Shown here in pieces: positions 45,671 through 55,513 of a stretch of 64,000 nucleotides of DNA; position 1 is the first letter of the stretch; every line of letters starts with the position of its first letter. The notes beneath the pieces are model-generated. The model did not search any database. It saw only the letters and a program-made list of their open reading frames with translations, and was not told the DNA's origin. This DNA is from Gloeotrichia echinulata CP02 (GTDB lineage Bacteria; Cyanobacteriota; Cyanobacteriia; Cyanobacteriales; Nostocaceae): positions 2,485,001 to 2,549,000 of the forward strand of contig CP051187.1 of the NCBI GenBank assembly GCA_038087035.1, read 5' to 3'. Both the position numbers and the translations under genes were made by a program.

Positions 45671-45748
45671 AATTTTCAGCCGCATCTGAATGTGTTGCGC
45701 TATAAGCACCCTACAAATTTGATATTTATTTAATTGTCAGTCCCTAGT

Positions 45749-46450
45749 CTAAATTGTATCTGGATCAATATTTAGCTCCCGCAATTTTGCTGCTAAACGT
45801 TCCGCTTTTTGTTCTGCTTGTTGTGCCCTTTGCACTTCCTGTTCTGCTGTTTCTTCTGGTGTGGGAACTAGTTGACAATCTGCTGTAAAAAACCGCAATA
45901 ATCCTTGATAAATTCCCAGATATAATCCTAGTTGATGACTCCACAAATATCCTTTTTCATTAGCTTGTAGAGGTTGATATTCTCCATCTACTAAATGAAA
46001 ACCGGCAAATTCTTGTGTATATGGGTCGAACCAAAAATAATCGGGTGTGCGGAAGGTATTTTGATAAATTTCTTTTTTCAAACCTTTGTCTGTATTCGCT
46101 GTGGAGTCAGACAAAATTTCGAGAATTACATTGGGATATTTGCCATCTTCTTCCCAAACTACCCAACTTTTTCGGGTTTTGCGTTCAGTTCCTAGCACCA
46201 CAAAAAAGTCTGGACCGCGAAACTTTTCTGATTTGCGTTGGCGCGGACTGTAGTAAATGGTCAGGTTTCCCGCTGCGTAGAAATCATTTCTGTCTCGCCA
46301 CAGCCATTCCAGACATTGTAAAAGTAGGATTATTTGTCGCAGATGCAGTTCTGTTTCCAAGGGAGGCTCGTCACTTAATAAATCACCAGGGGGAAAGATA
46401 ACATCTTGGGAAATGCCTTCTAGTGAATCTAATTCTTGGGCAATGGTCAT
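45749..46450 (-). CDS. Uma2 family protein, tandem copy 1
   Basis: This 233-residue protein belongs to a longer Uma2 subgroup (IYYSPRQRKSEKFRGPDFFV, LEILSDSTANTDKGLKK, YFWFDPYTQEFAGF) with a charged coiled-coil tail (QAEQKAERLAAKLREL). It is almost identical to the gene 97 bases upstream, differing mainly by seven extra residues near the tail (EQEVQRA). The acidic pattern PDF / ILS..T is kept. Confidence 0.82.
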   Translation of the reverse strand: MTIAQELDSLEGISQDVIFPPGDLLSDEPPLETELHLRQIILLLQCLEWLWRDRNDFYAAGNLTIYYSPRQRKSEKFRGPDFFVVLGTERKTRKSWVVWEEDGKYPNVILEILSDSTANTDKGLKKEIYQNTFRTPDYFWFDPYTQEFAGFHLVDGEYQPLQANEKGYLWSHQLGLYLGIYQGLLRFFTADCQLVPTPEETAEQEVQRAQQAEQKAERLAAKLRELNIDPDTI

Positions 46451-46546
46451 AGAATTGATACGGCATCAAGTAGTTATAGGTTTATTTTATCATAGTGCGA
46501 TCGCACTTATTTAATCTGGGTAAATTATCAGAGTGATCGCATTTAT

Positions 46547-47227
46547 TTAAATTGTATCTGGGTCAATATTTAACTCGCGCAATTTTGCTGCTAAACGTTC
46601 CGCTTTTTGTTCTGCTTGTTGTGCTGTTTCTTCTGGTGTGGGAACTAGTTGACCATCTGCTGTAAAAAAGCGCAATAATCCTTGATAAATTCCCAGATAT
46701 AATCCTAGTTGATGACTCCACAAATGTCCTTTTTCATTAGCTTGTAGAGGTTGATATTCTCCATCTACTAAATGAAAACCGGCAAATTCTTGTGTATATG
46801 GATCGAACCAAAAATAATCTGGTGTGCGGAAGGTATTTTGATAAATTTCTTTTTTCAAACCTTTGTCTGTATTAGCTGTGGAGTCAGACAAAATTTCGAG
46901 AATTACATTGGGATATTTGCCATCTTCTTCCCAAACTACCCAACTTTTGCGAGTTTTGCGTTCAGTTCCTAGCACCACAAAAAAGTCTGGACCGCGAAAC
47001 TTTTCTGATTTGCGTTGGCGCGGACTGTAGTAAATGGTCAGGTTTCCCGCTGCGTAGAAATCATTTCTGTCTCGCCACAGCCATTCCAGACATTGTAAAA
47101 GTAGGATTATTTGTCGCAGATGCAGTTCTGTTTCCAAGGGAGGCTCGTCACTTAATAAATCACCAGGGGGAAAGATAACATCTTGAGAGATGCCTTCTAG
47201 TGAATCTAATTCTTGGGCAATGGTCAT
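46547..47227 (-). CDS. Uma2 family protein, tandem copy 2
   Basis: This 226-residue protein is a near-identical copy of the preceding gene, including about 45 bases of upstream sequence (atagaattgatacggcatca). The pair is the result of a recent duplication of about 0.75 kb; coding is intact in both. Function as for other Uma2 proteins, unknown. Confidence 0.82.
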   Translation of the reverse strand: MTIAQELDSLEGISQDVIFPPGDLLSDEPPLETELHLRQIILLLQCLEWLWRDRNDFYAAGNLTIYYSPRQRKSEKFRGPDFFVVLGTERKTRKSWVVWEEDGKYPNVILEILSDSTANTDKGLKKEIYQNTFRTPDYFWFDPYTQEFAGFHLVDGEYQPLQANEKGHLWSHQLGLYLGIYQGLLRFFTADGQLVPTPEETAQQAEQKAERLAAKLRELNIDPDTI

Positions 47228-47300
47228 AGAATTGATACGGCATCAAGTAGTTATAGGTTTATTTTATCATAGGGCTGAAATTTGGTTAGAGTGAGAGATT

Positions 47301-47413
47301 TATGACTTGTAAACCTAATTTACGAGTCAGAAACTTGATTGACAAGTCGTAAACTTGATTTACGAGTCAGAAATTTGATTTACGAGTCAGAAATTTGATT
47401 TACGAGTCAGAAA
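47301..47413 (+). repeat. 20-bp tandem repeat array
   Basis: Five to six units of tacgagtcagaaatttgatt with minor variants (gacaagtcgtaaacttgatt). Period exactly 20 bases, no spacers. Confidence 0.9.
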
Positions 47414-47436
47414 GGTGAGAAAATAAGACCCCACCC

Positions 47437-47607
47437 CTAGTCCCGCGATTTCAAACTATTTGTTTAGCTGCATAAATTTTTAGATAGCCCTAAATCCACA
47501 CGATATGATACCAGCTGTAGGGGCACGGCAATGCCGTGCCCCTACGCGAAATCTACATGTATCAGCGTTTTGATGGTATTGTATAAGACTTTGAAAACAC
47601 GCCCTAG
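47437..47607 (-). mobile_element. 171-bp MITE-like element, copy B
   Basis: It starts ctagtcccgcgatttcaaac and ends tttgaaaacacgccctag, with core ggggcacggcaatgccgtgcccc. It is the inverted counterpart of 16653-16823 with the same length. Confidence 0.8.
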
Positions 47608-48078
47608 CCCCTCCCCGCAAGCGAGGAGGGGAATAAGAAGTTTTTTCATGTTTCCTGGTGTATGCAGTTCATGAAGTGATTTTCAGGTAAATAGACCACG
47701 CTATAGGGGCGCAAGGCCTTGCGCCCCTACGAATATCTGTGGTTATTGCGTGAAGATTGGTATAAAAGGTTAAAAATTTAGTTCATTCACCAATAGATGT
47801 AAAGATGTTATGTACAACGTCTCTACAGCCTCGAAATCAAGTATAAAATCACACGCCCAGTCTCCATCCCCCTAAGACTTTCCCATCTGGGAAAGTCCTG
47901 ACTTAATTCCGAGCATCTTTATTTATGATAAAAATCATTATATAGATATATAGATATATAGCCATATCACGAGCCACAAAATAGCTAGCCTGTAGACGCC
48001 ACAGCAAACTCGATAAGAAAAGCCGCAAAGCATACGGGCAGGTTATAATTCTCTTGCGGAGCAACGTAACAAAAATTT

Positions 48079-48393
48079 ATGAGCAATCCCCTTGTACAAG
48101 CCTTTTTCGTAGGCAGAGCCGTAGCTGAAGTGATTAATGAACGCCTGGAAGTCGCTGTAACTGATGCTTTGAGCGAACTGGGCAAGTTTGACGCTGAAGC
48201 TAGAGAGCAACTGCGCCAGTTTACAGATGAAGTGATACAGCGGGCAAATCGGGCTGCAGAAGCTGCTGATGTGGGTCAACCTGTTACAGGACAACCCGGT
48301 TCTGAATCCGGGGACGTGCAAACCACTATTGATGAACTACGTGCAGAAATTGCCCTGTTGCGAACTGAATTAAAAAAGTATCGCAGCAATTAA
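48079..48393 (+). CDS. Small cyanobacterial protein (DUF6825-like)
   Basis: This 104-residue protein (MSNPLVQAFFVGRAVAEVIN, then amphipathic helices and a C-terminal LRAEIALLRTELKKY coiled coil) is of a type conserved across cyanobacteria. I think it belongs to DUF6825, but that is from memory. It may be thylakoid associated. It lies 110 bases before the ABC1 kinase, with a heptamer repeat in between. No enzymatic motif. Confidence 0.65.
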   Translation: MSNPLVQAFFVGRAVAEVINERLEVAVTDALSELGKFDAEAREQLRQFTDEVIQRANRAAEAADVGQPVTGQPGSESGDVQTTIDELRAEIALLRTELKKYRSN

Positions 48394-48398
48394 GTTTA

Positions 48399-48491
48399 AA
48401 TTTGGTCATTGGTCATTGGTCATTAGTCATTAGTCATGAACCAGTGACAAAGGACAAAGGACAAATGACAAATGACAAATGACAAATAACA
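48399..48491 (+). repeat. Heptamer tandem array
   Basis: Units of ggtcatt/agtcatt, then ggacaaa/tgacaaa, fill the gap between two genes. The two halves are partly complementary and could pair. Confidence 0.8.
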
Positions 48492-48503
48492 TGAGAAATC
48501 AGA

Positions 48504-50237
48504 GTGTCTTTCCTTCCAGGTAATTCGATTACAAACCAACGGTACGCAAAAAATATGGAAAAAGGTTATTCAGATCAGGCATACCGTTGGAATCGGGAAA
48601 ATTACTCCAGTAAACGGCGGTTTGTGGACATTTGGTCTTTTGTTTTGACCTTAATGTTCAAGCTTTGGCTGTATAACAAGTCTTGGAGTTACCCAGGAGG
48701 TATAACTGAGACACAGCAAGCTGCAAGACGCAAGGCGCAAGCTGTCTGGATTCGTAATACTTTGCTCGATTTGGGTCCAACTTTTATCAAAGTTGGGCAA
48801 CTGTTCTCCACTCGTGCTGATATATTCCCTGGTGAATATGTAGAAGAATTAGCCAAGTTGCAAGACAGAGTACCAGCTTTTAGTTATGAGCAAGTAGAAG
48901 GAATTGTTCAGCAAGAATTAGGTAAAAAAATTCCCGAACTTTTCCATAGTTTTGACCCGATTCCTCTGGCTGCTGCTAGTTTAGGACAAGTACACAAAGC
49001 TGTTTTGCATTCTGGGGAATCTATTGTTGTTAAGGTACAACGTCCGGGACTGAAAAAGTTATTTGAAATTGATTTAAAGATTCTCAAGGGAATAGCCCGT
49101 TACTTTCAAAACCATCCCAAATGGGGACGGGGAAGGGATTGGATGGGTATTTATGAGGAATGTTGTCGCATTCTTTGGGAAGAAATTGATTATCTGAATG
49201 AAGGTCGAAACGCCGACGCTTTTCGGCGGAATTTTCGCGAATATGACTGGGTGAAAGTTCCACGAGTTTACTGGCGCTACGCCTCCTCCCGCGTGCTGAG
49301 TTTGGAGTATGTCCCTGGGATTAAAATTAGCCAATACGAAGCCTTGGAAGCAGCAGGTATAGACCGCAAGGCGATCGCTCGTTATGGCGCTCAAGCCTAT
49401 CTACATCAGCTACTGAATAATGGCTTTTTCCACGCCGATCCTCATCCAGGTAATCTCGCCGTCAGTCCGAGTGGTGCCTTAATATTCTACGATTTTGGCA
49501 TGATGGGGCGAATTAAGTCCAACGTGCGGGAAGGACTGATGCAAACGCTGTTTGGTATTGCCCAAAAAGATGGCGATCGCGTTGTTCAGTCTCTCATAGA
49601 TTTGGGGGCGATCGCACCTGTCGATGATATCGGACCTGTGCGGCGTTCTGTCCAGTACATGCTGGATAATTTCATGGATAAGCCTTTTGAGAACCAATCG
49701 GTTGCAGCGATCAGTGACGACTTGTACGAAATAGCTTATAATCAGCCATTTAGATTTCCAGCAACTTTTACTTTTGTGATGCGAGCCTTTTCCACTCTTG
49801 AGGGGGTAGGCAAAGGTTTAGATCCCGAATTTAATTTTATGGAAGTTGCCCAACCATATGCAATGCAGCTTATGAGCAATATGAATGGTTCTGAGGGGAA
49901 TACTTTCCTCAACGAATTAAGTCGCCAAGCAGTTCAGGTTAGTACTAGTGCATTTGGTCTACCACGTAGATTAGAAGATACACTAGAAAAACTAGAGCGG
50001 GGAGACATGCGTCTGCGGGTTCGTTCTGTAGAAACTGAGCGTCTGCTACGCCGTCAGGGCAATATACAGATAGGAATTAGCTACGCTTTAATCATCAGTG
50101 GTTTTACGCTTTCAGCCACAATTTTATTGGTTAATCATTATGTGTGGTTAGCACTGCTAGCTGGTTTAATCGCCGTCGCAGTCTCAGGAATACTTATCCG
50201 GATGCTTTTACGTCTCGACCGTTATGACCGTATGTAA
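48504..50237 (+). CDS. ABC1/AarF/UbiB-type atypical kinase
   Basis: This 577-residue protein has the family KxGQ motif (FIKVGQLFSTRADIFP), the Ala-rich loop (AAASLGQVHKA), the metal-binding region (HADPHPGNLAV, YDFGMMG) and two C-terminal membrane helices (about 510-560). Such kinases influence quinone synthesis or thylakoid lipid and redox functions. The GTG at 48504 gives the longest reading; ATG at 48555 (MEKGYSD) is an equally possible start. PP2C follows 21 bases later, so one transcript is likely. Confidence 0.87.
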   Translation: MSFLPGNSITNQRYAKNMEKGYSDQAYRWNRENYSSKRRFVDIWSFVLTLMFKLWLYNKSWSYPGGITETQQAARRKAQAVWIRNTLLDLGPTFIKVGQLFSTRADIFPGEYVEELAKLQDRVPAFSYEQVEGIVQQELGKKIPELFHSFDPIPLAAASLGQVHKAVLHSGESIVVKVQRPGLKKLFEIDLKILKGIARYFQNHPKWGRGRDWMGIYEECCRILWEEIDYLNEGRNADAFRRNFREYDWVKVPRVYWRYASSRVLSLEYVPGIKISQYEALEAAGIDRKAIARYGAQAYLHQLLNNGFFHADPHPGNLAVSPSGALIFYDFGMMGRIKSNVREGLMQTLFGIAQKDGDRVVQSLIDLGAIAPVDDIGPVRRSVQYMLDNFMDKPFENQSVAAISDDLYEIAYNQPFRFPATFTFVMRAFSTLEGVGKGLDPEFNFMEVAQPYAMQLMSNMNGSEGNTFLNELSRQAVQVSTSAFGLPRRLEDTLEKLERGDMRLRVRSVETERLLRRQGNIQIGISYALIISGFTLSATILLVNHYVWLALLAGLIAVAVSGILIRMLLRLDRYDRM

Positions 50238-50258
50238 TAATTGCTGCCTTATAAATTT

Positions 50259-50996
50259 ATGAAACTTAACTTCATCGGTGTTAGCGATCCGGGACTGATT
50301 CGTTCTAATAACCAGGACGCTCACTATATCGACGACCCTGGTGGGCGATTTTTCATCGTCGCCGATGGTATGGGTGGTCATGCGGGGGGTGAGGAAGCTA
50401 GCCGCATTGCTACTCACGAAATTCAGGCGTATTTAGTAGCAAATTGGCAATCCTCTCAATCTTCCCAGGAATTGCTAGTCCAAGCTTTGTGGAAGGCTAA
50501 TGAAGGGATTTTGCACGATCAGCAAAATCATCCAGAACGTGCTGATATGGGAACAACGGCTGTAGTAGTACTTTTTCGCGAACCAGAGTCTCCCTGGTGC
50601 GCCCATGTTGGCGACTCTAGGCTGTACCGCTTGAGAAAATCGCAACTAGAACAAATTACCGAAGACCATACTTGGGTCGCCAGAGCAATCAAATTGGGCG
50701 ATATCACTGTCGAGGAAGCAAGGATTCATCCTTTTCGCCATGTGTTATCGCGCTGTTTGGGACGTGAAGACTTACATCAGATAGACGTACAACCACTCGA
50801 TGTGCAAATTGGCGATCGCTTGCTGTTATGTACTGATGGTCTGACTGAAGAACTTGTCGATCACAAGATTTCTGCAATCATGCAAAACAATCCTTCCGTT
50901 GACAAAGCTGTCTTCTCCCTCATTGCGGCGGCTAAAAGCGAAGGTGGACACGATAACATTACAGTCGTGATCATCGCCGTCGAAGACCAGGATTAG
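50259..50996 (+). CDS. PP2C-family protein phosphatase
   Basis: This 245-residue metal-dependent Ser/Thr phosphatase has SNNQDAHYID, VADGMGGHAGGEEAS, GTTAVVVLF, HVGDSRLYRL, LCTDGLTEEL and GGHDNITVV, that is all PP2C motifs with the metal-binding Asp residues. ATG at 50259 (MKLNFIGVSD) is used. It directly follows the ABC1 kinase gene. Confidence 0.9.
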   Translation: MKLNFIGVSDPGLIRSNNQDAHYIDDPGGRFFIVADGMGGHAGGEEASRIATHEIQAYLVANWQSSQSSQELLVQALWKANEGILHDQQNHPERADMGTTAVVVLFREPESPWCAHVGDSRLYRLRKSQLEQITEDHTWVARAIKLGDITVEEARIHPFRHVLSRCLGREDLHQIDVQPLDVQIGDRLLLCTDGLTEELVDHKISAIMQNNPSVDKAVFSLIAAAKSEGGHDNITVVIIAVEDQD

Positions 50997-51104
50997 GGAC
51001 TGGGGTCTGGGGTCTGGGGTCTGGGGTCTGGGGTCTGGGAACTGGGGTCTGGGGACTGGGGTCTGGGGTCTGGGGTCTGGGGTCTGGGGACTGGGGTCTG
51101 GGGA
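50997..51104 (+). repeat. G-rich heptamer array (ggggtct)
   Basis: About 14 units of ggggtct/ggggact in tandem begin right after the phosphatase stop. The run is G-rich on plus strand. Confidence 0.9.
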
Positions 51105-51108
51105 GTAT

Positions 51109-51577
51109 TTTTTACTCCTTACTCCTTACTCCTTACTCCTAACTCCTTACTCCTTACTCCTTACTCCTTACTCCTTACTCCTTACTCCTTACTCCTTACT
51201 CCTTACTCCTTACTCATTACTCCTTACTCCTTACTCCTTACTCCTTACTCCTTACTCCTTACTCCTTACTCCTTACTCCTTACTCATTACTCCTTACTCC
51301 TTACTCCTTACTCCTAACTCCTTACTCCTTACTCCTTACTCCTAACTCCTTACTCCTTACTCCTTACTCCTTACTCCTTACTCCTTACTCCTTACTCCTT
51401 ACTCCTTACTCCTTACTCCTTACTCCTTACTCCTTACTCATTACTCCTTACTCCTTACTCCTTACTCCTTACTCCTTACTCCTTACTCCTTACTCCTTAC
51501 TCCTTACTCATTACTCCTTACTCCTAACTCCTTACTCCTTACTCCTAACTCCTTACTCCTTACTCCTTACTCCTAAC
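51109..51577 (+). repeat. Heptamer array of about 65 units (actcctt)
   Basis: The unit actcctt (with rare actcatt and actccta variants) is repeated without interruption for about 470 bases. It is one of the longest short-tandem arrays of this window, with no frame and no spacers. Confidence 0.95.
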
Positions 51578-52083
51578 TTTTTCTAGTAAATATACTCAGC
51601 AATTTGTTCAGCCTGAGCATTTTTCCTATTTACAACTTGATACAACTAAATTTAACCTCCATAAGTAACTTTGGAGGTTAAATTTACACAAATTGGTAAA
51701 TTGACATCTTGCACATAATGAGGTATAGGAAATATAATTCAAACTAAATACCCTTCATTGCTCCATGCCACTATTAATCTCTCTGGAAAAGAGAGATTAA
51801 TCAAGGTAGGGGTTAAATAACGGTATTATTGCCAACTCAGGTTGACACAGTGTCAATTTTTTAGGAATGCGCTGCTGCAAACTTGGGTTCTATACCAGTA
51901 GGGTGAGGTACAAGATGCCAAAACCCAAAATATAGCCAAAAGGACATGGGCAATTTGTCAAACAATTGTTATCTTTCTTAATACAGAGGAACAATTGGCA
52001 GACAAACATAAGTCCAATTACTATCCCTTTGGGACTTCTGTGGACGATATAACTTTTACACGTTGTATTTTTTGGAGTTAACC
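51578..52083. other. Region upstream of nblA with two hairpins
   Basis: No gene is supported. It contains perfect inverted repeats at 51650-51687 (aaatttaacctcca / tggaggttaaattt) and 51773-51801 (attaatctctct.. gagagattaat), and a smaller ttgaca-cag-tgtcaa followed by T-run near 51842. These probably contribute to termination of the upstream operon or to nblA control. Confidence 0.55.
51650..51687. promoter_or_regulatory. Perfect 14-base inverted repeat upstream of nblA
   Basis: Arms aaatttaacctcca and tggaggttaaattt are separated by taagtaactt. No T-run of note follows on plus. It could be a stem in RNA or a protein-binding palindrome. Confidence 0.55.
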
Positions 52084-52281
52084 ATGAGCGAACCAATCCA
52101 ATTGTCCTTAGAACAGCAGTTCAATATACACTCATTTGCAGCCCAAGTGCAGCACATGAGTCATGAACAAGCTAAAGACTTTTTGGTCAAACTCTATGAG
52201 CAAATGGTAGTGCGCGAGGCAACTTATAAAGAGTTGCTCAAGCACCAGTGGGGCTTAGATCCTGGCTCCACTATGGCATAG
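52084..52281 (+). CDS. nblA: Phycobilisome degradation protein NblA
   Basis: This 65-residue helical protein (MSEPIQLSLEQQFNIHSFA, then HMSHEQAKDFLVKLYEQMVV and REATYKELLKHQWGL) is NblA, which marks phycobilisomes for Clp-mediated breakdown under nitrogen or other starvation. ATG at 52084 follows GGAGTT. Length and pattern are complete. Nitrogen control is expected from the family; NtcA boxes could not be assigned by eye. Confidence 0.93.
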   Translation: MSEPIQLSLEQQFNIHSFAAQVQHMSHEQAKDFLVKLYEQMVVREATYKELLKHQWGLDPGSTMA

Positions 52282-52760
52282 AGTCGTTCTACTGTCGCAG
52301 TGGGCGACCTCCTTCTCTTGCTCGGTTCCAAGGAGGAAAGGAGCTGGGGATGCTGGGGCGTCAACTTCGATCAGCGATGGAAAACAAAACAATTCAACCT
52401 CGAAACCTCAACATCACAAGCCTTTCGGCTACAGATATTTTGTGCTTCTAATGTACTGCAGCCTTGAGAACATATTCACTACCAGCATTAGCCAAACTGA
52501 TTTACTGTTGGCTACCGTGATAGTCAGACATGCTCACAATTTATCGCCTACTGCACTGAGTACAGAAGAACAATTGCGGAGATTCTAGCAAAAGCATGTC
52601 TTGCAGCCATCACCGTCAACCATTATATTTTTGATAAATAAAACTTACAACTAGATTGGGAAGTTTGTTGATAAAACGTTACAATTTTCCCGCTTTGATT
52701 TTTGTATGATGAATACTACATGTAATCAAGGGCAATCAGCCTAGTAGAGAAACCTAATAG
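52282..52760. other. Intergenic region without visible gene
   Basis: No gene, element or strong hairpin was recognised. It separates nblA from the convergent protein kinase gene. Confidence 0.4.
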
Positions 52761-54320
<1,560 letters not shown>

Positions 54321-54430
54321 AGAAAATTCGACTCCAATAATCAAATAAAGATAACTGCTAAAGTCATCTGATATTTTGTAAAATTCTGTACTTTGATTCT
54401 GATTTAGTTTGCCCAATTTTTGCCAAATAG

Positions 54431-54618
54431 TTTAAAGTAAAAAGTCAAAAGTTTAAAGTCAAGAGTCCAAAGTCCAAAGTCCAAAGTCAAGAGTCCAAAG
54501 TCAAGAGTCCAAAGTCAAAATATTGACTCTTGACCCTTGACTCTTGACTCTTGACCCTTGACCCTTGACCCTTGACTCTTGACCCTTGACCCTTGACCCT
54601 TGACCCTTGACCCTTGAC
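54431..54618. repeat. Complementary heptamer arrays
   Basis: Units aaagtcaagagtcc (54434-54514) and then gactcttgaccc (54520-54618) are largely complementary to each other, so a long hairpin can form between the two genes. Confidence 0.85.
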
Positions 54619-54627
54619 GGTTGACTG

Positions 54628-55056
54628 TTATATTTGCTGACGCTCTAGGCTGGCTTCTATGATAATGTTTAAAAAATGGCCAGCCAAAATCGCGCTACTT
54701 AAATAATATGTATCGTCGGATATGCGGTGTAAAGTTTCAAAACCAGTACGACGTTGGCGATCGCCTAGTACCCAGTAATGCTGCACTATCGTAGATAAAC
54801 CAATCCAGCCCTCTCCTTCAATCTGCCCAAAAAGATTATGCTGAACTAAGAAGGTATACTGACGCTCTCCATCATGCAAACGTCCTTTATATTGCAAAGA
54901 GATATCGGGGCGATCGCCTTGAGGAAATATTAACTTTGTCGCCATAGTGAACCAGTTATCTCGATTCCAAGCTACCAAGGTCATACCTTTGACGCTAATT
55001 GGCATATCATTACCTTCAAGCCAATTTCCTTGTATTTTCCAGCGTCCGGGTTCCAT
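54628..55056 (-). CDS. Conserved cyanobacterial protein of unknown function
   Basis: This 142-residue protein (MEPGRWKIQGNWLEGNDM, then VAWNRDNWFTMATKLIFP, DISLQYKGRLHDGERQYTF and GEGWIGLSTIVQHYWVLGD) looks all-beta with a helical tail. It has no membrane segment and no known catalytic motif. I do not recognise a family name. ATG at 55056 is preferred to GTG at 55074. It lies behind a heptamer array 3' of the kinase gene. Confidence 0.6.
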   Translation of the reverse strand: MEPGRWKIQGNWLEGNDMPISVKGMTLVAWNRDNWFTMATKLIFPQGDRPDISLQYKGRLHDGERQYTFLVQHNLFGQIEGEGWIGLSTIVQHYWVLGDRQRRTGFETLHRISDDTYYLSSAILAGHFLNIIIEASLERQQI

Positions 55057-55074
55057 CAAAAAAGTGTGAGCCAC

Positions 55075-55513
55075 TTAGCATGTTCCTTGTCTTGATCGAT
55101 TTGCAATACTGGGTAGATTTTGAGCCGGGAAATAAATTTCTAGCTTTTAGCTTAAACCTATGGAAATGGGTTAAAAGCATCCTCAGTAAGCTTTGTAGGG
55201 GCGCAAGGCTTGCGCCCTTACTTTACTCCGTAGGGTGCGTCAATACCAATAATCTCTTGCTATTCCCAAATTTTCTCGCTGCTGACGCACCCTACAAATT
55301 ACAGCCATTTTCAGGTAAATAGACCATAGGGTAGGAGCGCAAGGCCTTGCGCCCCTACGAAGATCTGTGGTTCATATGAATGAAAATCGCTGTAATACCA
55401 TTTCACCAAAACTATGATACATATAGAAGCCAGTAGGGGCACGGCAATGCCGTGCCCCTACCAACGTATTTGTATCATACTTAAAGTGAGACGGTATAAG
55501 TCCCCTAGCACTA
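55075..55513. other. Repeat-rich intergenic region
   Basis: No gene. It holds a gtagggtgcgtca / tgacgcaccctac inverted pair (55229-55296), the 97-bp element (55299-55395) and a gtaggggcacggcaatgccgtgcccctac palindrome split around 55435-55461. Confidence 0.6.
55299..55395 (+). mobile_element. 97-bp palindromic MITE-like element, second full copy
   Basis: Ends ttacagc / gctgtaa, core gagcgcaaggccttgcgcccct. Closely matches 41961-42057 in sequence and length. Confidence 0.8.

Larger units (their letters stand above)
47228..48078. other. Repeat-rich intergenic region
   Basis: No gene. It contains a 20-bp tandem array (47301-47413), the second copy of the 171-bp element (47437-47607) and a diverged 97-bp element (about 47665-47763). 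Confidence 0.6.

Noticed and set aside
47301..47413. Possible CRISPR array
   Set aside because: 20-base units are directly adjacent without spacers.
51109..51577. Possible CRISPR array
   Set aside because: Period is seven bases, with no spacers and no cas genes in the window.
52248..52451. Plus-strand frame overlapping the end of nblA
   Set aside because: It overlaps the nblA 3' end in another frame and has no features of a gene.
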